Shown here one piece after another: positions 9,563-18,183 of a stretch of DNA of 64,000 nucleotides; within the stretch, counting starts at the first letter, position 1, and every line of letters begins with the position of its first letter. Origin of the DNA: Candidatus Kaistia colombiensis (GTDB taxonomy: Bacteria > Pseudomonadota > Alphaproteobacteria > Rhizobiales > Kaistiaceae); contig CP119318.1 of NCBI GenBank assembly GCA_029203105.1, positions 4,416,501 to 4,480,500 of the forward strand, read 5' to 3'. Made by a program: the position numbers and the translations under genes. The notes below the pieces were generated by a model. The model did not search any database. It was not told the DNA's origin and saw only the letters and a list, made by a program, of their open reading frames with translations.

Positions 9563-10612
9563 TCATCCCTTGCCCGACGTTCCCGCCTCCAGGATCGAGA
9601 CGATCGAGAACAGGGTGAAGCAGACCGCGCCAAGCCCGACGAGGACCCGCGCCGGAACGAAGAAGCCGGGATCGGTGACGGCCGCCTCGAAGAGAAAGGC
9701 CGCGAAGAACAGACAGGCAAGGCAGGTCATCACGGGGATCAGCGGGATCCGGTTGGCCAGCGGGCATTCGCGCCGCCAGACCAGCGCCAGCAGCCAGACC
9801 TTCGAGATGATGCTGTAGCAGACCATGCCGAGCCCGAGCAGGATGCAGCCGGGCGCGATCCGTTCTGGCCGATCGGACCCGAACAGGACGAACAGCCCCC
9901 AGACGAAGGTCACCGTGCCCATCAGCAGCACCCAGTAGGCCCAGGCCCAGCGCTCGGCCTCGTCGAACTGGTTGCGGACCTGCCGCACCACCGTCGAAAC
10001 CAGTGCGATCAGGGAGGAGCAGATCGCCGCGATTCCTATCAGGACATGGCCGGCGACATAGTCCGGCGCCTCGGTTCCGCGCATCAGCATCATCAGCGCC
10101 CATCCGAAGCAGATCGCCGCCGCCACGACCGGAATGCAGATCAGGCCGAGACCGACCGAGGCGCTGTAGGCTTCGGCGGGGGGACCGTCCTCATGGCGGC
10201 CATGCGCGTTTTTCGGGATCAGGGTGAATGCGCTCGACGCACTGGCCACCGTACTGACGCAGGCGGCGATCAGGCCGACCCCGAACACAACATGCCCGGC
10301 GACGAAGCCCGGCACGCTGCCCTGCCGGATGATCACAAGCCCCCAGATCGCGGTTGCCAGCGCCACGACGTAGCCGAGGATCGGCAGGCCGAACATCCAG
10401 CCCCGGCTGAACGTGTGCGTCAGCTGCCGGATGATCACCGCCGCAGTGGTGAACAGCGCGATGCAGATCGCTGTGAGCGAAACCAGGACATGCCCGGAGA
10501 CGAAATGGTTCGCATCGGAGCCACTGGACATGACGTAGAGGCCAAGCGCCAGGCATACGGCACCCATGGCAAGGGGAATGGCGCGAAAGACTATGCTGAT
10601 CCAGTAGTTCAT
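9563..10612 (-). CDS. yhiM: YhiM-like inner membrane protein (DUF2776)
   Basis: This 349-residue polytopic membrane protein matches E. coli YhiM along its whole length, for example FGVGLIAACVSTVAS, SKVWLLALVWRREC, and the end VGLGAVCFTLFSIVSILEAG. YhiM has been linked to acid survival in E. coli. Its biochemistry is unknown. About ten hydrophobic segments are seen. A motif of the form F/Y-V-x-G-H-V recurs at residues 37, 103 and 185, with degenerate forms at 251 and 318. This indicates a fivefold internal repeat of 66-82 residues. The gene faces away from the ABC importer. GGAG lies eight bases before the ATG. Confidence 0.85.
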   Translation of the reverse strand: MNYWISIVFRAIPLAMGAVCLALGLYVMSSGSDANHFVSGHVLVSLTAICIALFTTAAVIIRQLTHTFSRGWMFGLPILGYVVALATAIWGLVIIRQGSVPGFVAGHVVFGVGLIAACVSTVASASSAFTLIPKNAHGRHEDGPPAEAYSASVGLGLICIPVVAAAICFGWALMMLMRGTEAPDYVAGHVLIGIAAICSSLIALVSTVVRQVRNQFDEAERWAWAYWVLLMGTVTFVWGLFVLFGSDRPERIAPGCILLGLGMVCYSIISKVWLLALVWRRECPLANRIPLIPVMTCLACLFFAAFLFEAAVTDPGFFVPARVLVGLGAVCFTLFSIVSILEAGTSGKG

Positions 10613-10761
10613 GGGGGCTCCGCAATACTGGCGTCGTGTCGACGGCCTGAACTATTCTCCGCATTCAGGACGCAGACGGATATTGCGCCGACGTCGCCCG
10701 TGTCGAGGGTATCGCTCCCAGAATGCCCGGCATCCGTGCAATTCCCCAGCGGCATACCAAC

Positions 10762-10791
10762 TTGACATCCCGCGCCCTGTTATCGATAACA
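10762..10791 (+). promoter_or_regulatory. Promoter with perfect operator copy C for the sugar ABC operon
   Basis: TTGACA (10762-10767), a 17-base spacer and GATAAC (10785-10790) form a good sigma-70 promoter. The perfect 14-base palindrome TGTTATCGATAACA (10778-10791) covers the -10 box. It resembles GntR/IdnR sites of enteric bacteria, as recalled. It precedes the importer genes by 68 bases. Confidence 0.7.
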
Positions 10792-10858
10792 AGATCAACC
10801 GGCCAGAGAGCCGGATCGGGAACGAAACGCGGCGCCGTCCGCATCCGGGAGGATGACA

Positions 10859-12364
10859 ATGGCAGACGGGGGAGTCCTGCGCTTCGACGATGTCGCCAAG
10901 GCGTTTGGCGGCACGCGAGCGTTGAAGGGTGTCAGTTTCGAGGTAGCGCGCGGCGAGGTCGTGGCGCTGCTGGGCGAAAACGGCGCCGGCAAGTCGACGC
11001 TGATTAAGATTCTCGGCGGCATTTTCCGCGCCGATAGCGGCCATGTCACCATTGGCGGCGAGCCCTATCGTCACCGCGCTCATGCGCGCGGCGAGCGGCA
11101 GAAGGTCGCCTTCATCCATCAGGATCTCGGCCTCGTCGAATGGATGACGGTGGCCGAGAACATGGGTCTCGCGCAGGGTTTCGCCGGCCGTGGCGGTTCG
11201 CGCGGCCTGATCGACTGGAAGTCGACCGAGCAACGCGCCGCGACGGCGCTGGAACTGGTCGGCTGCGACCTTGACCCGACCACCCGCGTCCATGCGCTGA
11301 GCCGCACGGAAAAGTCACTGGTGGCGATCGCCCGCGCGCTGGTCGTCGATTGCGACTTCCTCGTGCTCGACGAACCGACCGCCAGCCTTCCCGCCGACGA
11401 GGTCGAGCGCCTGTTCGAGGCGGTCCGCCGCCTCCGCGCGCGCGGCGTCGGCATGATCTATGTCTCGCACCGCCTCGACGAGATTTTTCGCATCGCCGAC
11501 CGCGTCGTCGTCATGCGCGACGGCCTGAAGGTCGGCGAGAAGCCGATCGCAGAGACGACGCCGGACGAACTGGTCAGCCTGATTGTCGGCTCGACGACAC
11601 TGGAGCTTTTCCAGAAGGCCGAACTCAGCTCCGGCAAGGTCCGCGTCGCCATCCGGGATCTCGAAACCCCGTCCGCCGGGCCGGTCAGCTTCGATATCCG
11701 CCAGGGCGAACTGCTCGGCCTCGTCGGCCTGCGCGGCGCCGGCCAGGAGGAAATCGGTCGCGCCCTGTTCGGCGCCGCCCAGCATCGCGGCTCGATCGAG
11801 ATCGACGGCCAGGCGCCGGATCTCTCGTCGCCGCGGGCCGCGCTCCATTCCGGCATCGGGCTGGTGGCGCGCGACCGCACCGAGGAGTCCGTCGCCTTCT
11901 CGCTTTCCGTCCGCGAGAACGCCTTTCTCAACCCGGCCGCGATCGGCCGCGGGCTGCTTTCCTACCTGTCGCCGCGTTCGGAAGCGCGCCAGGCCGTCGA
12001 ACTCGGCGCCTCGGTCGGACTACGTCCCAACGATCCCGACCTGCCGATCGAAGGTCTTTCCGGCGGCAACCAGCAGAAGGTCGTCGTCGGCCGCTGGCTC
12101 GCCACCAACCGCCGCCTGTTGATCGCCGAGGACCCGACGGCCGGCGTCGATGTCGGCGCCAAGGCCGAGATCTACCGGCTGATCGCGCAGGCGCTGGAAA
12201 AGGGCCTCGCCGTCGTCGTCGTCTCCACCGATTTCGAGGAGATCGCCCATATCTGCCACCGGGCGCTCGTCTTCAACCGGGGCAAGATCATCGCCGAACT
12301 GACCGGCCCTGCCCTTACCACCGAATCCGTGATCACCGCGGCCTCCGCGTCGGAAGCAGCCTAG
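10859..12364 (+). CDS. Sugar ABC transporter ATP-binding protein (RbsA/XylG type, double NBD)
   Basis: This 501-residue protein has two ATPase domains, as in ribose/xylose importers. Domain 1 shows GENGAGKSTLIKIL and LVLDEPTASLP. Domain 2 shows VGLRGAGQEEIGRALFG, the signature LSGGNQQKVVVGRWLA, and EDPTAGVDVGAKAEIY. The degenerate second Walker A is normal in this family. The ATG at 10859 is chosen over the one at 10853 because GGGAGG ends at 10852 and needs spacing. Permease and binding protein genes follow within 12 and 30 bases, so the three form an operon. The context suggests import of a sugar acid or polyol of the idonate/gluconate route. Confidence 0.9.
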   Translation: MADGGVLRFDDVAKAFGGTRALKGVSFEVARGEVVALLGENGAGKSTLIKILGGIFRADSGHVTIGGEPYRHRAHARGERQKVAFIHQDLGLVEWMTVAENMGLAQGFAGRGGSRGLIDWKSTEQRAATALELVGCDLDPTTRVHALSRTEKSLVAIARALVVDCDFLVLDEPTASLPADEVERLFEAVRRLRARGVGMIYVSHRLDEIFRIADRVVVMRDGLKVGEKPIAETTPDELVSLIVGSTTLELFQKAELSSGKVRVAIRDLETPSAGPVSFDIRQGELLGLVGLRGAGQEEIGRALFGAAQHRGSIEIDGQAPDLSSPRAALHSGIGLVARDRTEESVAFSLSVRENAFLNPAAIGRGLLSYLSPRSEARQAVELGASVGLRPNDPDLPIEGLSGGNQQKVVVGRWLATNRRLLIAEDPTAGVDVGAKAEIYRLIAQALEKGLAVVVVSTDFEEIAHICHRALVFNRGKIIAELTGPALTTESVITAASASEAA

Positions 12365-12375
12365 GAAGCGTACTC

Positions 12376-13425
12376 ATGTCCATGAACTCCGTCCGCTCCG
12401 ATGCGCTGGAACCCACCCGCAGCGAATTGAAGAACGCCTCGTTCGGCGAGCGGGTGCGCCGGCGCATCCCGGTCTACGGCCTACCGATCCTGCTGGTGCT
12501 GCTGATCGTCCTGTTCTCGCTGATCCTGCCGCAGACCTTCCCGACCATGCTGAACGTCCGCTCGATCATCTCGGACAAGGCGATCATCGCGCTGCTCTCG
12601 CTCGCCGCCATGATCCCGATGGCCGCCGGCAAGATCGACCTGACCGTCGGCTATGGCATCGTGCTCTGGCACATCCTGGCGATCAGCCTGCAGACCATGG
12701 CCGGCATTCCCTGGCCCTTCGCCGTGCTGATCGTCATCGTGCTCGGCGCCTGCGTCGGCTTCCTGAACGGCCTGCTGGTGGAAGTCGCCCGCATCGATAG
12801 CTTCATCGCCACGCTTGGCACCGGCACCGTGCTTTACGCGCTCGCGCTCTGGCATACGGGTGGCCGCCAGGTGGTGGCGCAATTGCCGCAAGGCTTCCTG
12901 GCGCTCAACGGCACCATGGTCTTTGGCCTGCCGATCACCGGCTATTACGTCATCGGCCTCGCCATCGTCATGTGGCTGATCCTCGAGCACCTGCCGGTCG
13001 GCCGCTATCTCTACGCCATCGGCGCGAACCCCAAGGCGGCGGCGTTGAACGGCATCCCGGTCCAGCGCTACACCATGGGCGCCTTCATCGCCTCCGGCGC
13101 GCTGACCGCCGTTGCCGGCGTGCTGCTCGCCTCGAAGCTCCGCATCGGCCAGGCCAGCGTCGGCCTCGAATACCTGCTGCCGGCGCTGGTCGGCGCCTTC
13201 CTCGGCTCGACGACGATCAAGCCCGGCCGCGTCAATGTCTGGGGCACGCTCGCCGGCGTCGCCATCCTGGCGGTCGGCATCGCCGGCATCCAGCAGTTCG
13301 GCGGCTCGTTCTGGGTCGAGCCGATGTTCAACGGCGTCACCCTGCTGATCGCCATCGGCATCGCCGGCTATGCCCAGCGCCGCCGCGGCACCACCAACAA
13401 GCCATTCAAAAAGACGGGCACTTAA
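12376..13425 (+). CDS. Sugar ABC transporter permease (RbsC type)
   Basis: The product has 349 residues and an RbsC-like layout: a hydrophilic N-terminus of about 35 residues, then eight to ten helices. Family marks are AAMIPMAAGKIDLTVGYGI, ATLGTGTVLYALAL, LPVGRYLYAIGANPKAAALNG (the conserved EAA-like loop with GxNxxAA) and AFLGSTTIKPGRVNVWGT. The start at 12376 follows AGGAAG at 12363-12368. It dimerises in the inner membrane and works with the ATPase just upstream and the binding protein just downstream. Confidence 0.9.
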   Translation: MSMNSVRSDALEPTRSELKNASFGERVRRRIPVYGLPILLVLLIVLFSLILPQTFPTMLNVRSIISDKAIIALLSLAAMIPMAAGKIDLTVGYGIVLWHILAISLQTMAGIPWPFAVLIVIVLGACVGFLNGLLVEVARIDSFIATLGTGTVLYALALWHTGGRQVVAQLPQGFLALNGTMVFGLPITGYYVIGLAIVMWLILEHLPVGRYLYAIGANPKAAALNGIPVQRYTMGAFIASGALTAVAGVLLASKLRIGQASVGLEYLLPALVGAFLGSTTIKPGRVNVWGTLAGVAILAVGIAGIQQFGGSFWVEPMFNGVTLLIAIGIAGYAQRRRGTTNKPFKKTGT

Positions 13426-13454
13426 GAACCCCGTCGCAACTCGGAGGGAAGTTC

Positions 13455-14564
13455 ATGAAGTCACGTAACCTGCTGCTCGCAGCCGCCAGCGCCGTCGCGA
13501 TGATGGCCATTCCGATCGTCGCCCATGCCGACGCCTTCGTCGACGAAGCCAAGGCCATCGTCGCCAAGGCTTCCGGCCGCGCCGACAAGTGGGACGGCCC
13601 CACCACCGGCCCGAAGGCCGCCGGCAAGAAGACCATCGTCTATGTCGCCGGCGACATGCGCAATGGCGGCATTCTCGGCGTCTCGCAGGGCGCCAAGGAA
13701 GCGGCGGAGGCGATCGGCTGGGACTATCGCGAGATCGACGGCCAGGGCACCGTTTCGGGCCAGGCCACGGCGCTCTCCCAGGCGATCGCGCTGAAGCCGG
13801 ATGCCATCATCGTCGGCGGCAGCGACGCGGTCGAGCAGAAGGCCGGCCTCGAAGGCGCCGCCAAGGAAGGCATCCTGATGGTGGGCTGGCATTCCGGCCC
13901 GGTCGCCGGCCCGCTCGAAGGCACGCCGATCTTCGCCAACGTCACCACCGACGCGATGGAAGTCGCCAAGGTCGCGGCGATGAAGGCGGTTGCCGATTCC
14001 GATGGCAAGGCCGGCGTCGTCGTGTTCGCCGACTCGACCTACGCCATCGCCATCGCCAAGGGCCGCGCGATGGAAGAGTGGATCAAGAAGTGCGCCGGCT
14101 GCGCGGTTGTCTCCTTCCAGGATACGCCGCTCGCCGACGTCTCGACCCGCATCCCGCAGCTGACGACGACGCTGCTGCAGCAGAATGGCGCCAAGTGGAC
14201 CCATTCGCTGGCGATCAACGATCTCTATTACGACTTCATGCCGCCGGCGCTGCAGGCCGCCGGCATCTCCGGCGACGGCGATCCGCAGAACATCTCGGCC
14301 GGCGACGGCTCGGAATCGGCGTTCCAGCGCATTCGCGCCAAGGACCACCAGGCCGCCACCGTTCCGGAGCCCCTCACCATGCAGGGCTGGCAGCTCATCG
14401 ATGAACTGAACCGCGCCTTCGCCGGCGAGAAGTGGTCGGGCTACGTTCCGGGCGTCCATCTCGTCACCCCTGACAACATCGCCTTTGACGGCGGCCCGAA
14501 GAACGTCTTCGATCCCGACAATGGCTATCGCGCCGAATACAAGAAGATCTGGGGCGTCAACTAA
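13455..14564 (+). CDS. Sugar ABC transporter periplasmic substrate-binding protein
   Basis: The product has 369 residues. A Sec signal peptide is clear (MKSRNLLLAAASAVAMMAIP, cleavage after AHA). The mature part is a two-lobed type I periplasmic binding protein with GGILGVSQGAKEAAE, LKPDAIIVGGSD and GTPIFANVTTDAME. It ends YRAEYKKIWGVN. It differs from short ribose-binding proteins (about 300) by a longer C-terminal lobe. GGAGGGAA precedes the ATG. The gene is last in the importer operon and is followed by a strong hairpin. The ligand cannot be read from the sequence; linked enzymes suggest idonate, gluconate or a related acid. Confidence 0.88.
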   Translation: MKSRNLLLAAASAVAMMAIPIVAHADAFVDEAKAIVAKASGRADKWDGPTTGPKAAGKKTIVYVAGDMRNGGILGVSQGAKEAAEAIGWDYREIDGQGTVSGQATALSQAIALKPDAIIVGGSDAVEQKAGLEGAAKEGILMVGWHSGPVAGPLEGTPIFANVTTDAMEVAKVAAMKAVADSDGKAGVVVFADSTYAIAIAKGRAMEEWIKKCAGCAVVSFQDTPLADVSTRIPQLTTTLLQQNGAKWTHSLAINDLYYDFMPPALQAAGISGDGDPQNISAGDGSESAFQRIRAKDHQAATVPEPLTMQGWQLIDELNRAFAGEKWSGYVPGVHLVTPDNIAFDGGPKNVFDPDNGYRAEYKKIWGVN

Positions 14565-14577
14565 GCTCGGATCGCTT

Positions 14578-14608
14578 CCAGCGGCCGCCTCGCGCGGCCG
14601 CTGGATTT
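14578..14608 (+). terminator. Hairpin terminator of the sugar ABC operon
   Basis: An 11-base perfect stem, CCAGCGGCCGC (14578-14588) and GCGGCCGCTGG (14594-14604), with loop CTCGC is followed by ATTTCTT. It lies 13 bases after the binding-protein stop codon. Confidence 0.75.
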
Positions 14609-14851
14609 CTTGAATTGCCCGACCGCTTCGAACGACGGACCAGCGCTCGCACGGGTGCCTGTGCCGCCGCCAGGATGCGTGTGCCCATGGCTCATTGTCG
14701 CGCCGTCCGGCGAACCGGCCCCCGGGCGCTGGCGCCAGCCGGACGCGTGGGCTAACGACGGCGCTTCGCCGATCCGGTATTACCCGAGCCCGGCCCGTTT
14801 TCGCATTTTCCACGGCGCGGCAAGTCCCGCGCCAGACCCTGGATAGAGACG

Positions 14852-15895
14852 ATGGCGACCGATCCCCCCGGAAGAACGCCAAAGACCCAGCCGACCATGG
14901 CCGACGTCGCCGAGCGCGCCGGCGTTTCGACCATGACGGTGTCGCGCGCCCTGAAGAAGGGCAGCCCGATCTCGGACGAGACGCGCCGCCGGATCATGGC
15001 CGCGGTCGACGAGCTCGGCTACGTCCTCGACCAGACCGCCGGCACGCTTTCCTCCAAGCGCTCGGGCTTCGTCGCGACGCTGATCCCGTCGATCAACAAT
15101 TCGAACTTCTCCGACACGGTGCGTGGCATCAGCGAGGCGATCGAGGGCAGCGGATTGCAGCTCCTGCTCGGCCGCACCGACTATCTGGTCGAGAACGAGG
15201 AGACGCTGCTCGAATCGATGCTGACGCGACGGCCGGAGGGAATCATCCTCACCGGCGGCTCGCACAGCCCGCGATCACGGCGGCTGCTGGAGACGGTCGG
15301 CATCCCGGTGATCGAAACCTGGGACCTGCCGCAGGAGTCGGTCGAGCATGTCGTCGGCTTTTCCAACGCGGCGGCGATCCGCGCCCTCGTGCACGACCTC
15401 TATGCACGCGGCTACAGGAATATCGGCTTCATCGGCGGCACCACCAATCGCGACACGCGCGGCGCCGATCGCCGCGTCGGCTACAGCCAGGCGATTGCCG
15501 AACTGGGGCGGGGCCAACCCCGCATCATCTCGTTCGGCAGTCCGCCGATCTCGATGGAACAGGGCGGCGAAGCGATCGTCCAGCTGGTCACGCAATGGCC
15601 GGAGGTCGATGCCGCGATCTGCGTATCCGATCTATCCGCCTTCGGTGCGTTGATGGAATGCCACCGGCGCGGCTGGGCGGTGCCCGGACGGATCGCCATT
15701 GCCGGCTTCGGCGATTTCGAAGTGTCGCGCTGCGCCCATCCGCGCCTGACGACGGTTTCGGTGGACGCGTTCGAGATCGGGCGCACGGCGGGCCATCTGC
15801 TTCTGCGCGCCATCGAGGCCCGCCGCGAGGGCCAGCAGATCCCGCCGGAAACCCATGAGATGCCATTCCGGGTGATCCAGCGCGAAAGCACGTGA
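14852..15895 (+). CDS. LacI-family transcriptional regulator, GntR/IdnR-like
   Basis: The 347-residue protein has an N-terminal LacI helix-turn-helix (MADVAERAGVSTMTVSRALK) and hinge, then a type I binding-protein ligand domain (FVATLIPSINNSNFSDTVRG, GIILTGGSHSP, RNIGFIGGTTNRDTRGADRR, IAIAGFGDFEVSRCAHPRL). The ligand domain resembles E. coli GntR, the gluconate repressor. It lies 287 bases after the importer operon and has its own hairpin after the stop. The three TGTTATCGATAACA-like sites at 8087, 8712 and 10778 are its likely operators. No such site is seen before its own gene. The inducer is inferred to be a gluconate-like acid. Confidence 0.88.
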   Translation: MATDPPGRTPKTQPTMADVAERAGVSTMTVSRALKKGSPISDETRRRIMAAVDELGYVLDQTAGTLSSKRSGFVATLIPSINNSNFSDTVRGISEAIEGSGLQLLLGRTDYLVENEETLLESMLTRRPEGIILTGGSHSPRSRRLLETVGIPVIETWDLPQESVEHVVGFSNAAAIRALVHDLYARGYRNIGFIGGTTNRDTRGADRRVGYSQAIAELGRGQPRIISFGSPPISMEQGGEAIVQLVTQWPEVDAAICVSDLSAFGALMECHRRGWAVPGRIAIAGFGDFEVSRCAHPRLTTVSVDAFEIGRTAGHLLLRAIEARREGQQIPPETHEMPFRVIQREST

Positions 15896-15915
15896 CCGGG
15901 CCGAAGCCCGGTCAC
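15892..15915 (+). terminator. Hairpin overlapping the end of the regulator gene
   Basis: GTGACCGGGC (15892-15901), loop CGAA and GCCCGGTCAC (15906-15915) form a perfect 10-base stem that includes the TGA stop. No T-run follows, so it may protect the 3' end or end transcription with Rho. Confidence 0.5.
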
Positions 15916-15976
15916 GATCGAGGTCGCGGCGCGGCAGGCCAGCTCCAACCTCCCACGCGACACCGGACCACGATGT

Positions 15977-16291
15977 TCAATCCATATGGAAGACTTCCGG
16001 CAGTGGGATCATGACCGGCGTGCCATCCGGATTGGTGTCCATGATGTCGCCCATATGCGCGAACCATTTCTGCATCAGCGGCTGGGCGTTCAGTTCGTCG
16101 GCGCGCGCGCCCTCGGCGATATGGTTGATCGCGAACAGGATGTTGGTCTCCTCGTCGAGGAAGATCGTGTAGTCGCGCGCGCCGTGCTTCGCGAGCAGCT
16201 CGCGCAGTTCCGGCCAGATCTCGTCATGGCGCTTCTTGTACTCGACCCCGCAACCGGGCTTCATCCGCATCTTGAACCCGACACGTCGCAT
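15977..16291 (-). CDS. rhaM: L-rhamnose mutarotase-like protein
   Basis: The 104-residue protein matches RhaM/YiiL: VGFKMRMKPGCGVEYKKRHDEIWPEL, RDYTIFLDEETNILFA, a catalytic His/Tyr region and WFAHMGDIMDTNPDGTPV. These enzymes interconvert alpha and beta anomers of L-rhamnose, and relatives act on L-fucose. The start at 16291 follows GGGAGAG. It lies 98 bases downstream of the FAD oxidase on the same strand. No rhamnose isomerase or kinase is in the window, but an L-fuconate dehydratase lies at 43818, so a fucose or other deoxysugar substrate is possible. Confidence 0.85.
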   Translation of the reverse strand: MRRVGFKMRMKPGCGVEYKKRHDEIWPELRELLAKHGARDYTIFLDEETNILFAINHIAEGARADELNAQPLMQKWFAHMGDIMDTNPDGTPVMIPLPEVFHMD

Positions 16292-16389
16292 GTTTTTCTC
16301 TCCCTTTCGCCGGCTCCATCCCGGTCCGCTGCACTTGCCACCACCCCAAAACGGGAGGCGGCAATTCCGTCGTGTCCGCCCCTGGCGCC

Positions 16390-17784
16390 CTATCCGAAAA
16401 TCGCGCCTGGGTTCATCCGGTTGTCCGGATCGATCGCCGACTTGAGCGTGCGCAGCAGGTCCATCTGCGTGGCCGAGGCGCGTTGCTCGAAGGCATCCCG
16501 CTTGACCCGGCCGATGCCGTGCTCGGCGCTGATCGAGCCGCCGAGACGGTCGACGACCTCGAAGATCACCGCTTCGCTCGCCTTGATCCAGACGCGCCGC
16601 GCCGGCCCCTCCGGCATGTCGCGCGGCGGCATGACGACGAAATGCATGTTGCCGTCGCCGATATGGCCATAGGTCAGCACCACGCCGTCCGCGACCGCTT
16701 CGGCCAGCGCCGCCTCGACCTCGTCGATGCAGACGGCGACCTGCGAGATCGGCACGGACACGTCGGTGCGCAGATAGGTGCCATGCTTCACCTGCGCCTC
16801 GACGACGCCCTCGCGGATCGCCCAGATCTTCTGGGCCTGGGCGACGCTGGAGGCGCGCACGCCGTCGAGGATCATCCCCTCTTCCAACGCGAATTCCAGG
16901 AAGCCGCCGACCAGCGCCTCGAGATCGAGCGGTCCGCTGGAAGACGCCTCGAGCAGGACGTAATAGGGCGCTGCGGTGGCGAGCGGATTGGCGATATCCG
17001 GCATGGTCAGCGCCATGTCGACGCTGCGGTCGGAGATCAGCTCGAAGGCCGAGAGCAGGTCGGCCAGATGCCGGCGCGCCGCGGCGAACAGGCGGATCGC
17101 ATCGGACGCCGATTCGACCGCCAGGAACATCGTCTCGACGGTGCTCGGGCGCGGGAACAGTATCAGCGTCGCCGCCGTGACGATGCCGAGCGTGCCTTCC
17201 GAGCCAAGGAAGAGTTGCTTCAGGTCATAGCCGGTATTGTCCTTGCGCAGCGTCTTCAGCCCATTCCAGACGCGGCCGTCCGGCAGCACCACTTCGAGGC
17301 CCAGAACCAGGTCGCGCATCATGCCGTAGCGCAGCACATTGATGCCGCCGGCATTGGTGGCGACATTGCCGCCGATCTGGCAGCTGCCCTTGGCGCCAAG
17401 CGACAGCGGGAACATCAGGTCCTCCGCCTCGACCGCCTGATGCAGCACCTCCAGCACGCAGCCGGCCTCGACCTCGACGCTGAAATTGAGCGGGTCGATC
17501 GCACGGATCCGGTTCATGCGCTCCAGGCTGAGCAGGACATGGCCGCCCTCGATTCGCGCCGAAGCGCCCTCGACCAGGCCGGTATGACCGCCCTGCGGCA
17601 CGATCGCGAGGCCGTTTTCGGCGCAATAGCGCACCAGCTCCACGACGTCCTCGACCGAGCGCGGCCGGGCGACGAAGGAGGGATTGCCATCGGCTTCACC
17701 GGTCCAGTCGCGGATGTAATGGGACCCGGGATCGACGTCGCGGATCAGGATCGTTTCGTCCAGCGTGGCGTCAGTCTTGCCCAT
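16390..17784 (-). CDS. FAD-linked 2-hydroxyacid dehydrogenase (GlcD/D2HGDH family)
   Basis: The start is set at the ATG at 17784 (MGKTDATLDETILIR), with GAAGGAAC upstream. The longer open frame covers non-coding promoter DNA. The 464-residue product has the PCMH-type FAD domain (VPQGGHTGLVEGA, GSCQIGGNVATNAGGINVLR, GLEVVLPDG) and the C-terminal cap with YGHIGDGNMHF (metal and substrate His) and SAEHGIGRVK. Such flavoenzymes oxidise D-lactate, D-2-hydroxyglutarate or other 2-hydroxyacids and pass electrons to quinone or ETF. The divergent FadR-type regulator at 18184 probably controls it. The substrate is not known. Confidence 0.87.
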   Translation of the reverse strand: MGKTDATLDETILIRDVDPGSHYIRDWTGEADGNPSFVARPRSVEDVVELVRYCAENGLAIVPQGGHTGLVEGASARIEGGHVLLSLERMNRIRAIDPLNFSVEVEAGCVLEVLHQAVEAEDLMFPLSLGAKGSCQIGGNVATNAGGINVLRYGMMRDLVLGLEVVLPDGRVWNGLKTLRKDNTGYDLKQLFLGSEGTLGIVTAATLILFPRPSTVETMFLAVESASDAIRLFAAARRHLADLLSAFELISDRSVDMALTMPDIANPLATAAPYYVLLEASSSGPLDLEALVGGFLEFALEEGMILDGVRASSVAQAQKIWAIREGVVEAQVKHGTYLRTDVSVPISQVAVCIDEVEAALAEAVADGVVLTYGHIGDGNMHFVVMPPRDMPEGPARRVWIKASEAVIFEVVDRLGGSISAEHGIGRVKRDAFEQRASATQMDLLRTLKSAIDPDNRMNPGAIFG

Positions 17785-18183
17785 CTTGCGGCGTTCCTTC
17801 GGGAGCGGAGTGGTCTTTGCCGGAGCCAATCGAATGCGGCTCCGACCTGTTGCATTTAGTATCTGAGATATTTTAAAATTGACGGACTGGCAATCGCTGA
17901 CAAGGTTCGATGCGCCTGGAGACCGGGGCAACGTCCCGCGAGCCGAAGCGGCGGCGGTCGGCACGCCTCGCCATCCGGCACCAAGCCGCCTTCTCATTTT
18001 GGATGACTGCACCGGGCCCGGGGTTGAGGATAAACAGGATGAGGCGCGGCGTTCGCAACGGTCGGGCTTCCGACGGAAGCGCGCATGTGCCATGCAATTG
18101 TTCAGGTGTCGAATTAGCGTTCCATGCAGGGCTATCCGCCCGAGACGTGGCCGCGCACCGCCATGAAGGGAGCCGCCGCCCAA
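17785..18183. promoter_or_regulatory. Divergent promoter region, oxidase and FadR-type regulator
   Basis: This 399-base gap separates two divergent genes and holds an AT-rich core near 17856-17885, unusual in this GC-rich DNA. Within it, TATCTGAGATA is a short dyad (TATC-N3-GATA) that could be the regulator's operator. No convincing coding frame is present. Confidence 0.4.

Noticed and set aside
13461..14882. A long open frame opposite the sugar-binding protein
   Set aside because: Same antisense pattern; the plus strand holds an exported binding protein with signal peptide.
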